A stretch of DNA of 64,000 nt from Inonotus obliquus (Eukaryota; Basidiomycota; Agaricomycetes; Hymenochaetales; Hymenochaetaceae), in contig JAJHTX010000011.1 in assembly GCA_032164295.1 (NCBI GenBank), forward strand, positions 1,860,001 through 1,924,000. The letters are read 5' to 3'. The translations under genes were made by a program, and so were the position numbers. This document shows, piece after piece, positions 1-9,881 of the stretch (within the stretch, counting starts at the first letter, position 1; each line of letters begins with the position of its first letter). The notes under the pieces are model-generated. The model was not told where the DNA came from. It did no database searches and saw only the letters and a program-made list of their open reading frames with translations.

Positions 1-285
1 ATTTCTACTATTTGTTTGACTCGATTATGTATTGTTCCAAAAACTCAGTGTATTACCGAGGCATTTACTTAACTTCTAACTCAGTGTATCTCAAAAACTC
101 GGTGTAACACCAAGGTGTTTACTTGACTCAATTATGTATTGTTCAAAAACTCGGTGTTACCAAGGCATTTACATGACTTCTAACTCAGTGTATCTCAAAA
201 ACTCGGTGTAATACCGAGGCGTGTACTTGACTCAATTATGTATTGTTCAAAAAACTCGGTGTAACACCGAGACATTGTCGTGCTG
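1..285. repeat. Tandem repeat with CTCGGTGT palindromes
   Basis: Two alternating units of roughly 55 bp recur. One contains gactcaattatgtattgttc, the other ctaactcagtgtatctcaaa; both run into an aactcggtgta...accgag block. One copy is the perfect palindrome CTCGGTGTAACACCGAG (near 255-271). The array abuts the LTR-like fragment that begins at 286 and may be part of the same or a neighbouring element. No coding sense is visible. Confidence 0.7.
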
Positions 286-1044
286 GAATGGTATTGGCTG
301 TTGAATAACCAAGTACACTCCCACTGAGTCAACCGGTCTAATTATCTAGGCGGGTAGTCTTCCCAGTTGTTCATTGAAGCTATGGGCAACTCATTGTAGT
401 TGGAGGGTTGAGGGACTCAAGTTCGAGTAGAGATGTAGAGTGAGTGAGAGATGAGTCTTTATCCAATTCTCTTGAAAGCAAGTGATAGGTCACAGTGGGT
501 GAGGAGCAATTAAATTGTCCACACCGAGGTAGGTAATGACAAGCTATGCAGAATAGATGACAATGTCTAGAGAGACACACACACTCAAAGTCTCGAGATA
601 TTAGATATTGACTTTGAGAGGGGGTTTATCACCAATGTCCAATTGGAACAGAGGCAATACAATACCTTTGACTAGTACCAAACTAGTCCTTGAGCAATGC
701 AGTTACTCAGTCTTGAGCTGAGGTCAACTATATGCGACGAAACCTTGACTTGACTTGCAAATAGTGTGACAAGGGGTCACAGAGTGATGTGAGCTTGTCT
801 TGTTCTGGGGGAAAACTTGTGCTTGTGAGTTATTCTCTGGTGAGTTATTCTATGCTCCTCTGGGGGGCTACATGCTGGTCCTTAAATACTAATTCCAAGA
901 CCAATTTACATAATCTACAGCATAAGCTAAAAATAGATCTGCATCAACCACATCATCAAAATTTGATGTCTCCTTCCAAAGCTATGCATCAAATACTCCA
1001 AATCAAGTGATATGTATCAATGTATCAATGAGTTATTTGATGAA
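286..1044 (-). mobile_element. Degenerate LTR-like fragment (family A)
   Basis: It begins TGTCGTGCTGG, as does 19059, and shares the adjacent block cactgagtcaa...tcttcccagttgtt with 19059 and (more diverged) 11670-11740. A TATA-like stretch read on the minus strand (tatttaagg, near 880) suggests minus orientation, so the left end would be the LTR 3' end (...CA). The right boundary is unclear because the gypsy LTR starts here. It has no ORF and is probably a truncated solo LTR. Confidence 0.5.
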
Positions 1045-2752
1045 TGATACGCTAAAGGGTAATACCGGAGGCTACGATCGATATGGGCTTAATTCTGCAA
1101 TTCTACCGCTTCTTACTTCTCTTCGGACCATGGTACTTCTGCCATCCTATCTACGCCTACGGTTCCAATGAAGTACAAGGCTTCTGCAATTCGACAAGGC
1201 TAAGACCGATTGAGAACTGGTCCTGCATGCGTTTAGCCAGACTTCTGCGCCAATACCGAATCACCAATCCCTATGCCCGTCTTCCATCACAGTACCGAAC
1301 CACCAGACTTCGATACTGATAATACCGATACAGTACCGTCCACCCGTCCTGATACCGACACTTAATAGTCCACGCCCTCGACGGCCCATACCAAGGGAAA
1401 GGCTCACAAGCTACGATCAGTCTGCCATACATCGCTGTGAAGAGTTGGATCATTGTCGAAGCTCCAAGTCCGACAGTCTGCCCTTCTGAACCACCATGCA
1501 TCAATACCGACGATACCGTTGTTGATACCGATGACCCACCCTGGTACCAAAGTTTGTGATGTGTGCTAGGTCGAGACCACGCCCTCGGAGATCTATGTCG
1601 AGAGGAAGGTTGGGAAATGAATCAGGTCTGCTGTACGCTGCTTCGATCTCGGAAGAGACCATTGATCCAACTCAGAGGGAAAGCCAAGCAATGCCCAGTC
1701 GAGTCAGGCAACGCGTACTGATTGGTATCGAAGGGCTCAAGCGATCTCATTGATGCCCAGGGATGATCCCAGCGTACTGATTGGAACCGAGCGATAGAGT
1801 ACTCCATTGCCAAGGTTAGGTTGTACCGACATGTCAACATCGGAGCACGCCATCCAATCGATCAGTAGATGCCCAGACTGATGCCGCACAGATCATAATA
1901 CCGGAACAAAGGTAAATCAGGATGACGTGCTTCTCCGGAGAAGGAGACGACAGGGCCATCGCCAGGAGTGCCCATGTGGTAGCTTGAGACACGTCCTTAT
2001 TTTAGCACTGGTCATCGTCGGTACTGCCACCCTACCTCGGTATCACTCGTCGTGAGTTTTCATTGGGTTCTTGTCTCGTCCCACCCTATTCTTAGCTACC
2101 CCCTGATAAAACTTCTTATTCATTCATCATCTTATGTTTCCCCTGATTATAATCTTACATTCTATTCGACTTTATGTTCCCTTTCTTGTACCGGATTGCG
2201 GTACGATTCGACTTGTAAAACTCCCCATTTGGTATCTTGAATGGCTACGGTATTATGGTATTTATAGCCTGCATGTTCTACTGTAGCAAACCAGCTAATC
2301 TGAGAGGAACTTCCAGAGTGAAGGTCCGGGTTTTGCTCATCTCGTTCAAGTCCCCGTTCGTTCGTCTCATCTTGTAGTCGCCGGTATCGATATCGGTAGT
2401 CGTCGATATCGTCTTCGTCGTCCTTGCCTCTCGCCTCACAACTAGTCCTATCAGAAACACCCCCTCTGCTCGTCTTCTCTACTGCTTCGTACTCACTACC
2501 GTGATACCGAACAACGAACGACTTGGTATCGATGGATTCGACTTGGTATCGATTGTCTCCTGATACCTCATCTCTCGAGCGGTTACCTAGAGCCCCCTGT
2601 GCTCATCAATCCAGCCAGGCCCTACTATCTCTCTTGACGACTTGTCTGTGACAGTACGACTTAGTACCGCCACGTACCGGCCCTCCCAACACACCTAAAT
2701 TGTACCCTCCTCATCCAGTACTTCTGATACTGGCCGTGTTCTTGCACATTCA
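1045..2752 (+). repeat. 5' LTR of Ty3/gypsy element
   Basis: About 1.7 kb is repeated as a direct copy at ~13430-15196. The copies are alignable end to end, with many C/T and G/A differences and one short insertion in the second copy near 13505. The right end is ...cacattCA in both copies. The left end is set at TG by alignment and is uncertain by a few bases. The sequence is dense in TACCG/CGGTA words, like the internal region. No LTR ORF was recognised. Confidence 0.8.
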
Positions 2753-2754
2753 AC

Positions 2755-2772
2755 TGGAGCCCACCGCGAGGG
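2755..2772 (+). other. Candidate tRNA primer-binding site
   Basis: Two bases after the LTR end comes TGGAGCCCACCGCGAGGG. It starts with the canonical TGG (pairing to a tRNA CCA end) and sits where the minus-strand primer site of an LTR retroelement is expected. The tRNA species was not determined. The LTR match stops just before it, which supports the LTR boundary. Confidence 0.5.
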
Positions 2773-2773
2773 A

Positions 2774-3136
2774 GGGTTCAAACTGACTCGATGTAGAGAG
2801 AACGCCTGGCAACGCAATCGAACTGCTTTGGAAGAATCGTATTCGGACGACGAGTCGCTGGAATTATCGTTCGCCTCTCTTTCCATCTCAGAAGAAGTAG
2901 CTACCACCTCACGTACTGTCTCGGTATTAAGTTCGTTACCACCGTCTTCTACCGGTAGAGAATTGTTCTCGGCAAGCCCATCCCCTGTTAACAACGCCCC
3001 AGAGTTCATCTTACCAAGTGAGAATTCGCTGGCTAATCAGACTTCGACCAACCGAAGCGGTACCAAACGCCGCAGCACCCCTCCAACTATCACATCACAG
3101 TCACCCAACCCCAACACCACTCACACCCCGTCATGA
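2774..3136 (+). other. Open leader in gag frame, ended by TGA
   Basis: This stretch is open in the same frame as gag (from at least 2774) and ends with TGA at 3134-3136, 60 bases before the gag ATG. It encodes an acidic, Ser-rich peptide without a recognisable domain and has no ATG. It may be a longer gag amino terminus broken by a CGA-to-TGA change, or simply untranslated leader. Confidence 0.35.
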
Positions 3137-3196
3137 CCCAGAAACACCACCATAGTTCCTCCAGCAAGAGACCCACCCCCTCACCTCTGTAACACC

Positions 3197-4465
3197 ATGG
3201 CAGCTAGACCTCCCAGGTGTGGAGCGAGGGATGCCCCGTCATTCGACAGTAGCGAGCCGTTAGAACTGTCTCGGTACCTCGAAGATATTGAATTTATAGC
3301 AGTGGACTGCGGTTTGGACGACGCCCAGAAGATTTGGTACGCCAAATATTACACCTCATTGTCGGTAGCTGAGCTATGGGAGACCACCCCTGGAGTTGCC
3401 TCTGACGCTGCTGATTGGGCCCAGGCCAAGGAAGCTATCCGCTCGTTCTACCCTATGTTAACCCAAGGGTCTAGGTTCACGAGAGAAGACGTCAACCAAC
3501 TCATAGAGACCTGGTGCAGAAAGGGGTTCAGATCCCATCTCGATTTGGCCGACTACCGAAACGAATATTTAGTGAGGTCCAGTTACCTACGAAACCTCAG
3601 TACCTTCTCTGCAGACAAAGCAGCAAGGTGCTTCTTCACTGCCTTCACCGGGAGTTTTCGAGAGCGTCTACATCTGTGGCTGGAAACAAAGAAGACCGAC
3701 CCAGATCCTGGAAGAGTCTATTTGGTAGATCAGATTGTGAAGCACGCCGAACACATTCTCGGTACCGACTTCTTCGACGATGCACCCTGTACTGGACTAG
3801 CCAAAGCCGCGAAGCTGGCTGTCAAGAAAGAAGATGACATGTGGGATACTGTAAGGAGTCTTCAATTACAGATCGAGCAGTTAGGAAGAAGACCCAGCAT
3901 ACAGCCACCTCCGCAGTCTCGCCCTGGGGGCTGTGCCTTCTGCAGCGATCCTACTCATTTCATTCATTCCTGTCCGAAGGTCGCAGAATACATCACCCTA
4001 GGACGTTGTAAACGAAATACCGAAGGACGTGTTACCCTACCCGACAATTCTTATCCTTCAAACTCCCTACCCGGTAGAAACATGATGGAACATATCGACT
4101 ACCTGTCCTCCACCCAGTCTTCAGTAAACCTCGTCGAATTGGGACCGCAACCGGTATCGAATACCAACGGTTCTAATATGGTCGCCGCTGTTACTGATGT
4201 TTCCCGTGATTGGGAAGGGGACCAAGATGTGGCCCATCTCGAAGTTATGCTTAACGAGGCCAAGAAGAAAGCTTCCACGGTACGAAAGGCCAAATTCGAT
4301 GGTGTCAAAATTCCCCGTGTCTCGAGGCCTAACAACCCCCAAGTCCCAGTCAATACCGGATCGAACAAGCAGATCCCAGTCACACCTCGAACTGATGCCC
4401 CTAAAGAAGTGCCACGGTACGCGCAGCGATCGAGTCAACCATCAACTAATCTGCAGCCACCGTAG
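3197..4465 (+). CDS. Gag polyprotein of Ty3/gypsy retrotransposon
   Basis: The product is a 422-residue structural protein of the retroelement. The amino half (residues ~15-180) resembles the helical Gag domain of fungal gypsy elements (SRYLEDIEF..., WYAKYY..., LWETTP). A single CCHC zinc knuckle follows at about residues 247-260 (CAFCSDPTHFIHSC, spacing C-X2-C-X4-H-X4-C), expected to bind the RNA genome. ATG 3197 is the first ATG of the open frame. The ORF ends at TAG 4463-4465 and the protease continues in the same frame immediately after, so the stop is either read through or a disabling mutation. The carboxy part is low-complexity and Pro/Thr-rich. Confidence 0.85.
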   Translation: MAARPPRCGARDAPSFDSSEPLELSRYLEDIEFIAVDCGLDDAQKIWYAKYYTSLSVAELWETTPGVASDAADWAQAKEAIRSFYPMLTQGSRFTREDVNQLIETWCRKGFRSHLDLADYRNEYLVRSSYLRNLSTFSADKAARCFFTAFTGSFRERLHLWLETKKTDPDPGRVYLVDQIVKHAEHILGTDFFDDAPCTGLAKAAKLAVKKEDDMWDTVRSLQLQIEQLGRRPSIQPPPQSRPGGCAFCSDPTHFIHSCPKVAEYITLGRCKRNTEGRVTLPDNSYPSNSLPGRNMMEHIDYLSSTQSSVNLVELGPQPVSNTNGSNMVAAVTDVSRDWEGDQDVAHLEVMLNEAKKKASTVRKAKFDGVKIPRVSRPNNPQVPVNTGSNKQIPVTPRTDAPKEVPRYAQRSSQPSTNLQPP

Positions 4466-5173
4466 TATCGATTGGTAGCCCCTATCGAAGACCCAACCCT
4501 GGCACAATGTGTCCTTGCTCATTCATTAGAAGCACCCATCACAGTCACCCAACGAGAACTATTAGCACTATCATACGAGCTGAGAAAGCAGATGAAAGAC
4601 CTGACTACCGTAAGGAGGATCAGTCCTGGAGATGCGCATATAGTCAGTGTTGGCGAGGACGAGGATCCATTCAATACCAAAGAACCGTCGTCGATATTGT
4701 TCGGTAGTCTACCGGCTGCAGAAGACACGCTGCCCCTGCGTACCGTCCGAGTCGGTATCGAGGATTCCGTCGAGTGTGTGGCGATCTTGGACCAAGGAGC
4801 CGTCATGTGTTTGATTAGGGAAGACGTGTGGGAGAAGCTGGGAGTGCACCTACGTAGCGACAAGAAAATGGTACTCAAAACAGCCGATACTGGAAGGTCG
4901 TCCACAAAGGGGATGATCCACAACGCGAAGTTCTCGGTAGCCGGTAATGAGCTGAGGCTTCAGGTTCACATGGTCGAAAAAGCACCGTTTGAGGTTTTAC
5001 TTGGGAGACCTTTCTTCGCCATTACCGAGTGCGAGACCAAGAACTTCTTGAGCAGTGAGCAGCATATTACACTTACTGATCCGAACAAGCCGGACAGGAA
5101 ATGTATGGTCACTACCGGAGTACGAAACTACACGCGTGTACCAGACTTGGGTTTTGCCCAGTCGAGGAACTGA
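4466..5173 (+). CDS. Retropepsin-like protease of the gypsy element
   Basis: This is the Pro region of Pol, in the same frame as gag and separated from it only by TAG 4463-4465; no ATG opens it. The aspartic-protease signature is ILDQGA (near 4784-4801), with Gln at the position that is usually Ser or Thr in D-S/T-G-A. A downstream LLGRPF motif (near 4997-5014) fits the second conserved region of the retropepsin fold. The frame ends at TGA 5171-5173, overlapping the reverse transcriptase frame (-1 relative). A slippery heptamer lies inside the overlap, 15 bases before the stop. It would process the Gag-Pol polyprotein. Confidence 0.75.
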   Translation, partial: YRLVAPIEDPTLAQCVLAHSLEAPITVTQRELLALSYELRKQMKDLTTVRRISPGDAHIVSVGEDEDPFNTKEPSSILFGSLPAAEDTLPLRTVRVGIEDSVECVAILDQGAVMCLIREDVWEKLGVHLRSDKKMVLKTADTGRSSTKGMIHNAKFSVAGNELRLQVHMVEKAPFEVLLGRPFFAITECETKNFLSSEQHITLTDPNKPDRKCMVTTGVRNYTRVPDLGFAQSRN

Positions 5174-7623
5174 CCAGTGGTCGGCGAGACGATCCTGAGC
5201 TCTCAGTGCTCCTAAACCGTACTGCAAGTCATGTTACCAACTCCAGAATCCTTAACCGTTTCGATACCGATATTCCAAATTCACTCGACTTTTCGCCCAG
5301 ATCAATTCTCTCTATCCTCGGTACTGACGACCATACCCACTCCTCTATGTTTGACCACGTCGGTAGCCGGTATCATTCGCCAAGAAACACTGAAAACATT
5401 CAAAAAACATTTATCGATTTCTCGCCATCTCTTCTCTCGAATCGACTCAGGTATTTATTATCAGAAAACGCTCTAATGCTCGACAAGTATTATGATTCCT
5501 TCAACTCGGTAGTCCTCGACTATCCCAACGACGGTACCGACCTCAAAGTATTCGCATATAAAAAGGTAGCGCAGAAGGTGAGGCCTGTTCCAGGAGTCTT
5601 ACTGGAGGAATTCAGGATAGTCAGACGAAGACATCCTGATCCGCTGCGAGGAATGCCAACTCTACCGACGAAACCTATACCCTTCATACCAATGGCAAAA
5701 TTGACACAAGAACGAATGGACGCACTCGAGCTAAATCCCGATGGATTTCTGTGGCCAGACGAAGAAGACCTCATAGTCAACCTGATGATGTTGCAGGAAG
5801 GAGCCTTCGCTTGGACCGAATCCGAACACGGTACCTTCGACCCCCTGTATTTCGACCCAGTACGAATGCCTACGGTACCACATGTACCGTGGGTGCGCAA
5901 GAACATACCAATACCACCCGGTATACTCAAGCAGACGATCCAGTTATTATGGGACAAGATACAAGCTGGCGTCCTAGAAGAATCGAACTTGTCATACCGA
6001 TCCCATTGGTTCTGTCTAGTCAAGAAAGATGGAGCTTCACTGCGATTTGTGATCGATCTTCAAGACCTAAACGGAGTATCAATTCGCGATTCAGCGGTAC
6101 TGCCGAACATCGAAACCCTAGTGGATGGTTGTGGAGGGAGATCATGCTATACCGTGCTCGACTTAGCAATTGCATTTGACCAACGTGCACTAGACGAGAG
6201 ATCCCGTGACCTGACCACTATCCAAATGCCTCTAGGTGCCTACCGACTCAAGGTACTGCCCATGGGGTATACGAATTCGCTGCAGATTATGCACGGTGAC
6301 ATAACCTTTATTCTGAACGAAGAGATACGGGACATTGCTCTACCGTATGCTGATGACATAATCACCCTAGGCGGATTTGCTCGGTACGAGAATGACGACG
6401 GTACTTTCAAAACCCTGCCCGACAACCCCGGTATTCGCAGGTTTGTGTACGAGCACCTTTGTGACGTCAACAGAGTGTTGCAGCGAGTCAGAGTGGTAGG
6501 AGGAACATTTTCAGGCAAGAAGTTCCAGGCCTGCTTGGACGCAGCAGTATTCCTCGGTAACAAACTCACCTACAACAGACGTGAAGCGGACGATTCGAAG
6601 ATACAACGAGTTCGAGACTGGCCACCTTGTCAGACACTTACCAAAGTTCAAGGATTCCTCGGTACCGCAGGAGTATTACGTGTTTTTATCAAGAGTTACT
6701 CGATGATGGCCAGACCGCTCATGCAGTTAATGCAAAAGAACTTAAATTTTCAGTGGGGAGACGACGAACAGGAGTCCATGGACAAGCTCAAGGATGCAGT
6801 AATCAAGTGCCCAGTGCTGTCAGCTATCGACTACTCGACGGAACGAGAGGTAGTGCTCACGGTAGATTCATCGATCATCGGAGTAGGTTGGACCCTCGGT
6901 CAAGAGCATCCTGATGGTAGACAACGTATCAATCGATTCGGTTTGATAAACTGGTCGCTGGTACAAGCGCAGTACTCACAGCCGAAGATAGAGTTGTTCG
7001 GACTCTTTCGTGCCTTGCGAGCAGTACAATTATTCATCTATGGAGTCAAGACCTTCATGGTAGAAATGGATGCTGCCTACGTCAAAGGCATGATCAATAA
7101 TCCAGACCTCCAGCCAAACACTACCATCAATCGTTGGATTGCCGGTATCCTATTATTCGACTTCAAACTACAACATGTACCGGCTTCCAAATTCACCTAT
7201 ACCGACGGACTATCTCGAAGGAGAGCCGCCCCTGAGGACCCAGTAGAAGAAGATGACTTTGAGGAGTGGATCGACAATGCCTATGCTTTCATAATGACCT
7301 CGGTACTTGGTACTGTTGCCTCAGTATTAGTCGGTATTCCACCCTCATGTTCGACAGTCAACCCCACTTGGACCCATGCGATAAGTTGCATCTCGAAGGG
7401 ATTGGGGGGAGTATATACCGCCGACAAAACCGATGCATCGCCAAGGTTGGAGTTTCCAAAGACCGATGCAGTCCAGAAGAAGGAAATTCGACTGGGGCAA
7501 GTTCGACTCTTCCTCGAGTCTGGTATTCGACCAGAAGACATACCAGAGAAGCACCTCCAAGGCTTCGTTCGATACACTTCAGGATTTTTCACAAAGAAGG
7601 GAAGACTCTGGAGAAAGATATGA
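5101..7623 (+). CDS. Reverse transcriptase and RNase H of gypsy Pol
   Basis: This ORF copies the element RNA into DNA and degrades the RNA strand. The RT shows the RFVIDLQDLN block, the DLAIAFD aspartate block, the MGYTNS block (usually FGLTN) and the catalytic YADD box (near 6346-6357). RNase H follows: a first Asp in VVLTVDSS, Glu in PKIELFGLFRAL, Asp in VEMDAAYVKG, and the terminal TDGLSRR motif typical of Ty3/gypsy. The ATG at 5101 is probably unused; entry is expected by -1 frameshift at 5149-5155. The ORF ends at TGA 7621-7623, and the integrase continues in the same frame, so this TGA interrupts one Pol reading frame. Confidence 0.88.
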   Translation: MYGHYRSTKLHACTRLGFCPVEELTSGRRDDPELSVLLNRTASHVTNSRILNRFDTDIPNSLDFSPRSILSILGTDDHTHSSMFDHVGSRYHSPRNTENIQKTFIDFSPSLLSNRLRYLLSENALMLDKYYDSFNSVVLDYPNDGTDLKVFAYKKVAQKVRPVPGVLLEEFRIVRRRHPDPLRGMPTLPTKPIPFIPMAKLTQERMDALELNPDGFLWPDEEDLIVNLMMLQEGAFAWTESEHGTFDPLYFDPVRMPTVPHVPWVRKNIPIPPGILKQTIQLLWDKIQAGVLEESNLSYRSHWFCLVKKDGASLRFVIDLQDLNGVSIRDSAVLPNIETLVDGCGGRSCYTVLDLAIAFDQRALDERSRDLTTIQMPLGAYRLKVLPMGYTNSLQIMHGDITFILNEEIRDIALPYADDIITLGGFARYENDDGTFKTLPDNPGIRRFVYEHLCDVNRVLQRVRVVGGTFSGKKFQACLDAAVFLGNKLTYNRREADDSKIQRVRDWPPCQTLTKVQGFLGTAGVLRVFIKSYSMMARPLMQLMQKNLNFQWGDDEQESMDKLKDAVIKCPVLSAIDYSTEREVVLTVDSSIIGVGWTLGQEHPDGRQRINRFGLINWSLVQAQYSQPKIELFGLFRALRAVQLFIYGVKTFMVEMDAAYVKGMINNPDLQPNTTINRWIAGILLFDFKLQHVPASKFTYTDGLSRRRAAPEDPVEEDDFEEWIDNAYAFIMTSVLGTVASVLVGIPPSCSTVNPTWTHAISCISKGLGGVYTADKTDASPRLEFPKTDAVQKKEIRLGQVRLFLESGIRPEDIPEKHLQGFVRYTSGFFTKKGRLWRKI
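5149..5155 (+). promoter_or_regulatory. -1 ribosomal frameshift site G GGT TTT
   Basis: GGGTTTT fits the X XXY YYZ rule and is in the right register: in the protease frame the codons are TTG GGT TTT, so both tRNAs can re-pair one base back. The -1 frame is the RT frame. The protease stop (TGA 5171) is 15 bases downstream and the two frames overlap across the site. I did not identify a downstream pseudoknot or stem. Confidence 0.7.
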
Positions 7624-8838
7624 TCGGAATCCCCTCAGTTAGTGGTGGAACCGGAGAAATGCTGGAACCTCGTCCAGGATGCGCACAACAACCTCGGTCA
7701 CAAAGGAGTCTACGTCGTACGCCAACACTTACTCGAAAGGTTCTGGTGGCCATCTGTCAGCGACAATGTCAAATATTTCGTCAGGACCTGCGACAAATGT
7801 CAATACCGACAGACGACCAAGGTGTTGATACCGCCATCAGTACTGTCGGTAGCGCTGATATTCCAGAAGATACATATCAACACAAAGCACATGCCTGCGT
7901 CTGGAGGATACCACTATATTGTCCAAGCTCGATGCTCGCTCACTAGTTATCCCGAGTTTAGATTGCTACGCAAGCAGACTGGTCATACGATTGGGCAGTT
8001 TATCTTCCAGGACCTGTTATGTCGGTATGGCACTTGTCCAGAGCTCGTTACTGATAACGGTACTCCGTTCATCATGGCACTAGACTGGTTGTGCGATCAG
8101 TATCACATCAACCACATTCGCATTTCCGCTTACAACTCTCGTGCTAATGGGATCGTGGAACGTCGACACTACGATGTGCAAGAGGCCCTCATGAAGACCA
8201 GCGGCGGTAATGCGTCGAAGTGGCACGAACACGCCTACTCGGTATTTTGGGCCGAACAAATTACCATTGGTAAGGATACTGGAATGTTGCCTTACTACAT
8301 GGTACATGGAGTCGAACCAGTATTGCCATTCGATCTCACGAAAGCCACTTATCTTGTAGAAGACTTCAGTAGGCCGCTCTCAACCACTGAATTGATTTCC
8401 GTGCATGCTAGACAGCTACAGAAGCGACAGGAAGACCTCGAATGGGTAGCCCGTATCGTCTTAGACGCTTGCCACCGGTACACCAGACATTTCGCTGAGG
8501 TCCACAAGCATACGATCAAAGACTACGATTTTGACCCCGGTAGTCTCGTGCTACTGCGTAACACTCAAGTCGAGAAGGAGTTGGATAGGAAGACAAAACC
8601 TCAGTATTTGGGACCCTACGTGGTAGTGAGGCGGACTCGGTCCGGTACGTATATTATTATGGAGTTGGATGGTTCGGTATCCCGTTTCAGTGTGGCTGCA
8701 TTTCGTTTGATTCCTTATTTTCCCCGTTCGGAGATTTCTGTTCCCATCGAAGAACTTCTGAAGTCGGGCGAGGATGAGCACGAAATGATGACACCACAAC
8801 GGTACACCGAAGACGACTCAGCGTCAGATTCGGATTGA
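7624..8838 (+). CDS. Integrase of gypsy Pol
   Basis: It inserts the cDNA into the genome. It has an HHCC zinc domain (HNNLGH... then CDKC near 7786-7797) and a catalytic core with Asp in VTDNGT (near 8050) and Glu in NGIVERRH (near 8146). The usual first Asp is not visible; the matching segment reads ARCSLTSYPE (near 7927). The carboxy end has the PQYLGPYVVVRRT block of fungal gypsy integrases. No chromodomain was recognised. It is in frame with RT-RNase H, separated by TGA 7621-7623, and lacks its own convincing ATG. The ORF ends at TGA 8836-8838. Confidence 0.85.
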   Translation, partial: SESPQLVVEPEKCWNLVQDAHNNLGHKGVYVVRQHLLERFWWPSVSDNVKYFVRTCDKCQYRQTTKVLIPPSVLSVALIFQKIHINTKHMPASGGYHYIVQARCSLTSYPEFRLLRKQTGHTIGQFIFQDLLCRYGTCPELVTDNGTPFIMALDWLCDQYHINHIRISAYNSRANGIVERRHYDVQEALMKTSGGNASKWHEHAYSVFWAEQITIGKDTGMLPYYMVHGVEPVLPFDLTKATYLVEDFSRPLSTTELISVHARQLQKRQEDLEWVARIVLDACHRYTRHFAEVHKHTIKDYDFDPGSLVLLRNTQVEKELDRKTKPQYLGPYVVVRRTRSGTYIIMELDGSVSRFSVAAFRLIPYFPRSEISVPIEELLKSGEDEHEMMTPQRYTEDDSASDSD

Positions 8839-9281
8839 ATACCGATACCGTCTGACAATGCTCGATGCCTTATGACAATTTCTATGCTTTATGGTTCATC
8901 TTTCAAAGTCCTATGATTCTGCCCATTATACGTCTATCCATATACTATGTTATCCATCGATACCGAAGCTTCCTTCAGTATCGGTATGTTTAATTTCCAT
9001 TCTTATGCTAACCTTCAATACCGAGACTTCCTTCGGTATCGGTATGCCCATCCTCTTATTATTCACCTTATGCACTCCATTCTTATTTCACCCTCTTTCC
9101 ATTCGAAATCACTACTTTTTTTTGCAACCATATTATAAGACTACAATTCTTTTATCTACTGGTTACTTTATCAAAGGCAGGGATTTTTTTCAGAACCGAA
9201 ACACGCGGACAGTCCGATCACACACCAAACAAACACCTCGATACCGCCGACTACCGACGTACCGAGCTCAGCGCTGACCTT
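8839..9281 (+). other. Gypsy 3' region: palindromic repeats and PPT-like run
   Basis: No gene is present. Two near-identical units at 8958-8986 and 9016-9044 are each imperfect palindromes (ataccgaag...cttcggtat). A purine run aaaggcaggga at 9173-9183 resembles a polypurine tract, but no LTR sequence follows it directly. TACCG words continue to about 9265. Confidence 0.45.
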
Positions 9282-9791
9282 TCACTCCTCATCCTCTTCC
9301 TCTTCCTCTTCCTCTTCCTCCTTCTCTTCAGCCAGCAACATGTTGATCCGCGACAGCATGCCCTTGGCAAGCCGCGTGAGCTGTGAGCCCAGGCGGTACA
9401 CCTTGCGGATGTCCCATTGTGCCTCCGCCAGTCACCTGACACGGCCGCTCACCCCATTCATGGAGAGGGAGCGGTGCATGTCCTCGAATGAGTCTGGGAA
9501 CTGGCTCGGTCCAGCCACAGGCCGCTGCTGCTGTTGCTGTTGCTGTTGCTGCTACTTGGACAAGGGAGGAGCGTGCCTGCACTTGGGAGGGGGCGGTGCT
9601 TCTACCGAAACCTCAGTCCTCTTCCTCTTCGCAGTAGTCTTGGCAGTAGCAGCAGGCTTTGCTGCTGCTGGAGGTGGGGCAGATGACGGTACTGACGGTG
9701 GAGGACGAGAGACAGGTGGCACGGCAGTAGCAGCTGCTGTTGTTATTGCTGCTGTTGCTGGAGCCTGTGACCTGCCATGAGACGCGTGCTT

Positions 9792-9881
9792 GCACCTCAC
9801 ATGCCACTTGAGGGTGCAGAGGAAGCAATACTTCCCCTCCCGCCCTATGCACTCTGCGTTGTGTTTCCGACACCGCTCGCA
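9792..9881 (-). other. Zn(II)2Cys6-type cysteine cluster
   Basis: Six cysteines fall within 33 residues with the canonical binuclear-cluster spacing and basic residues between the first cysteines. Gal4-type clusters contact CGG triplets in DNA. Similar short Cys clusters also occur in uncharacterised Agaricomycete proteins, so DNA binding is not proven. Confidence 0.55.

Noticed and set aside
4519..4923. 134-codon minus-strand ORF in the protease region
   Set aside because: It is a shadow of the protease coding frame.
7266..7946. 226-codon + strand ORF
   Set aside because: It overlaps the RT-RNase H and integrase genes in another frame and has no family resemblance.
9173..9183. Purine run as the true polypurine tract of the gypsy element
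   Set aside because: No sequence like the LTR start follows it, so I list it only as PPT-like within the 3' region.
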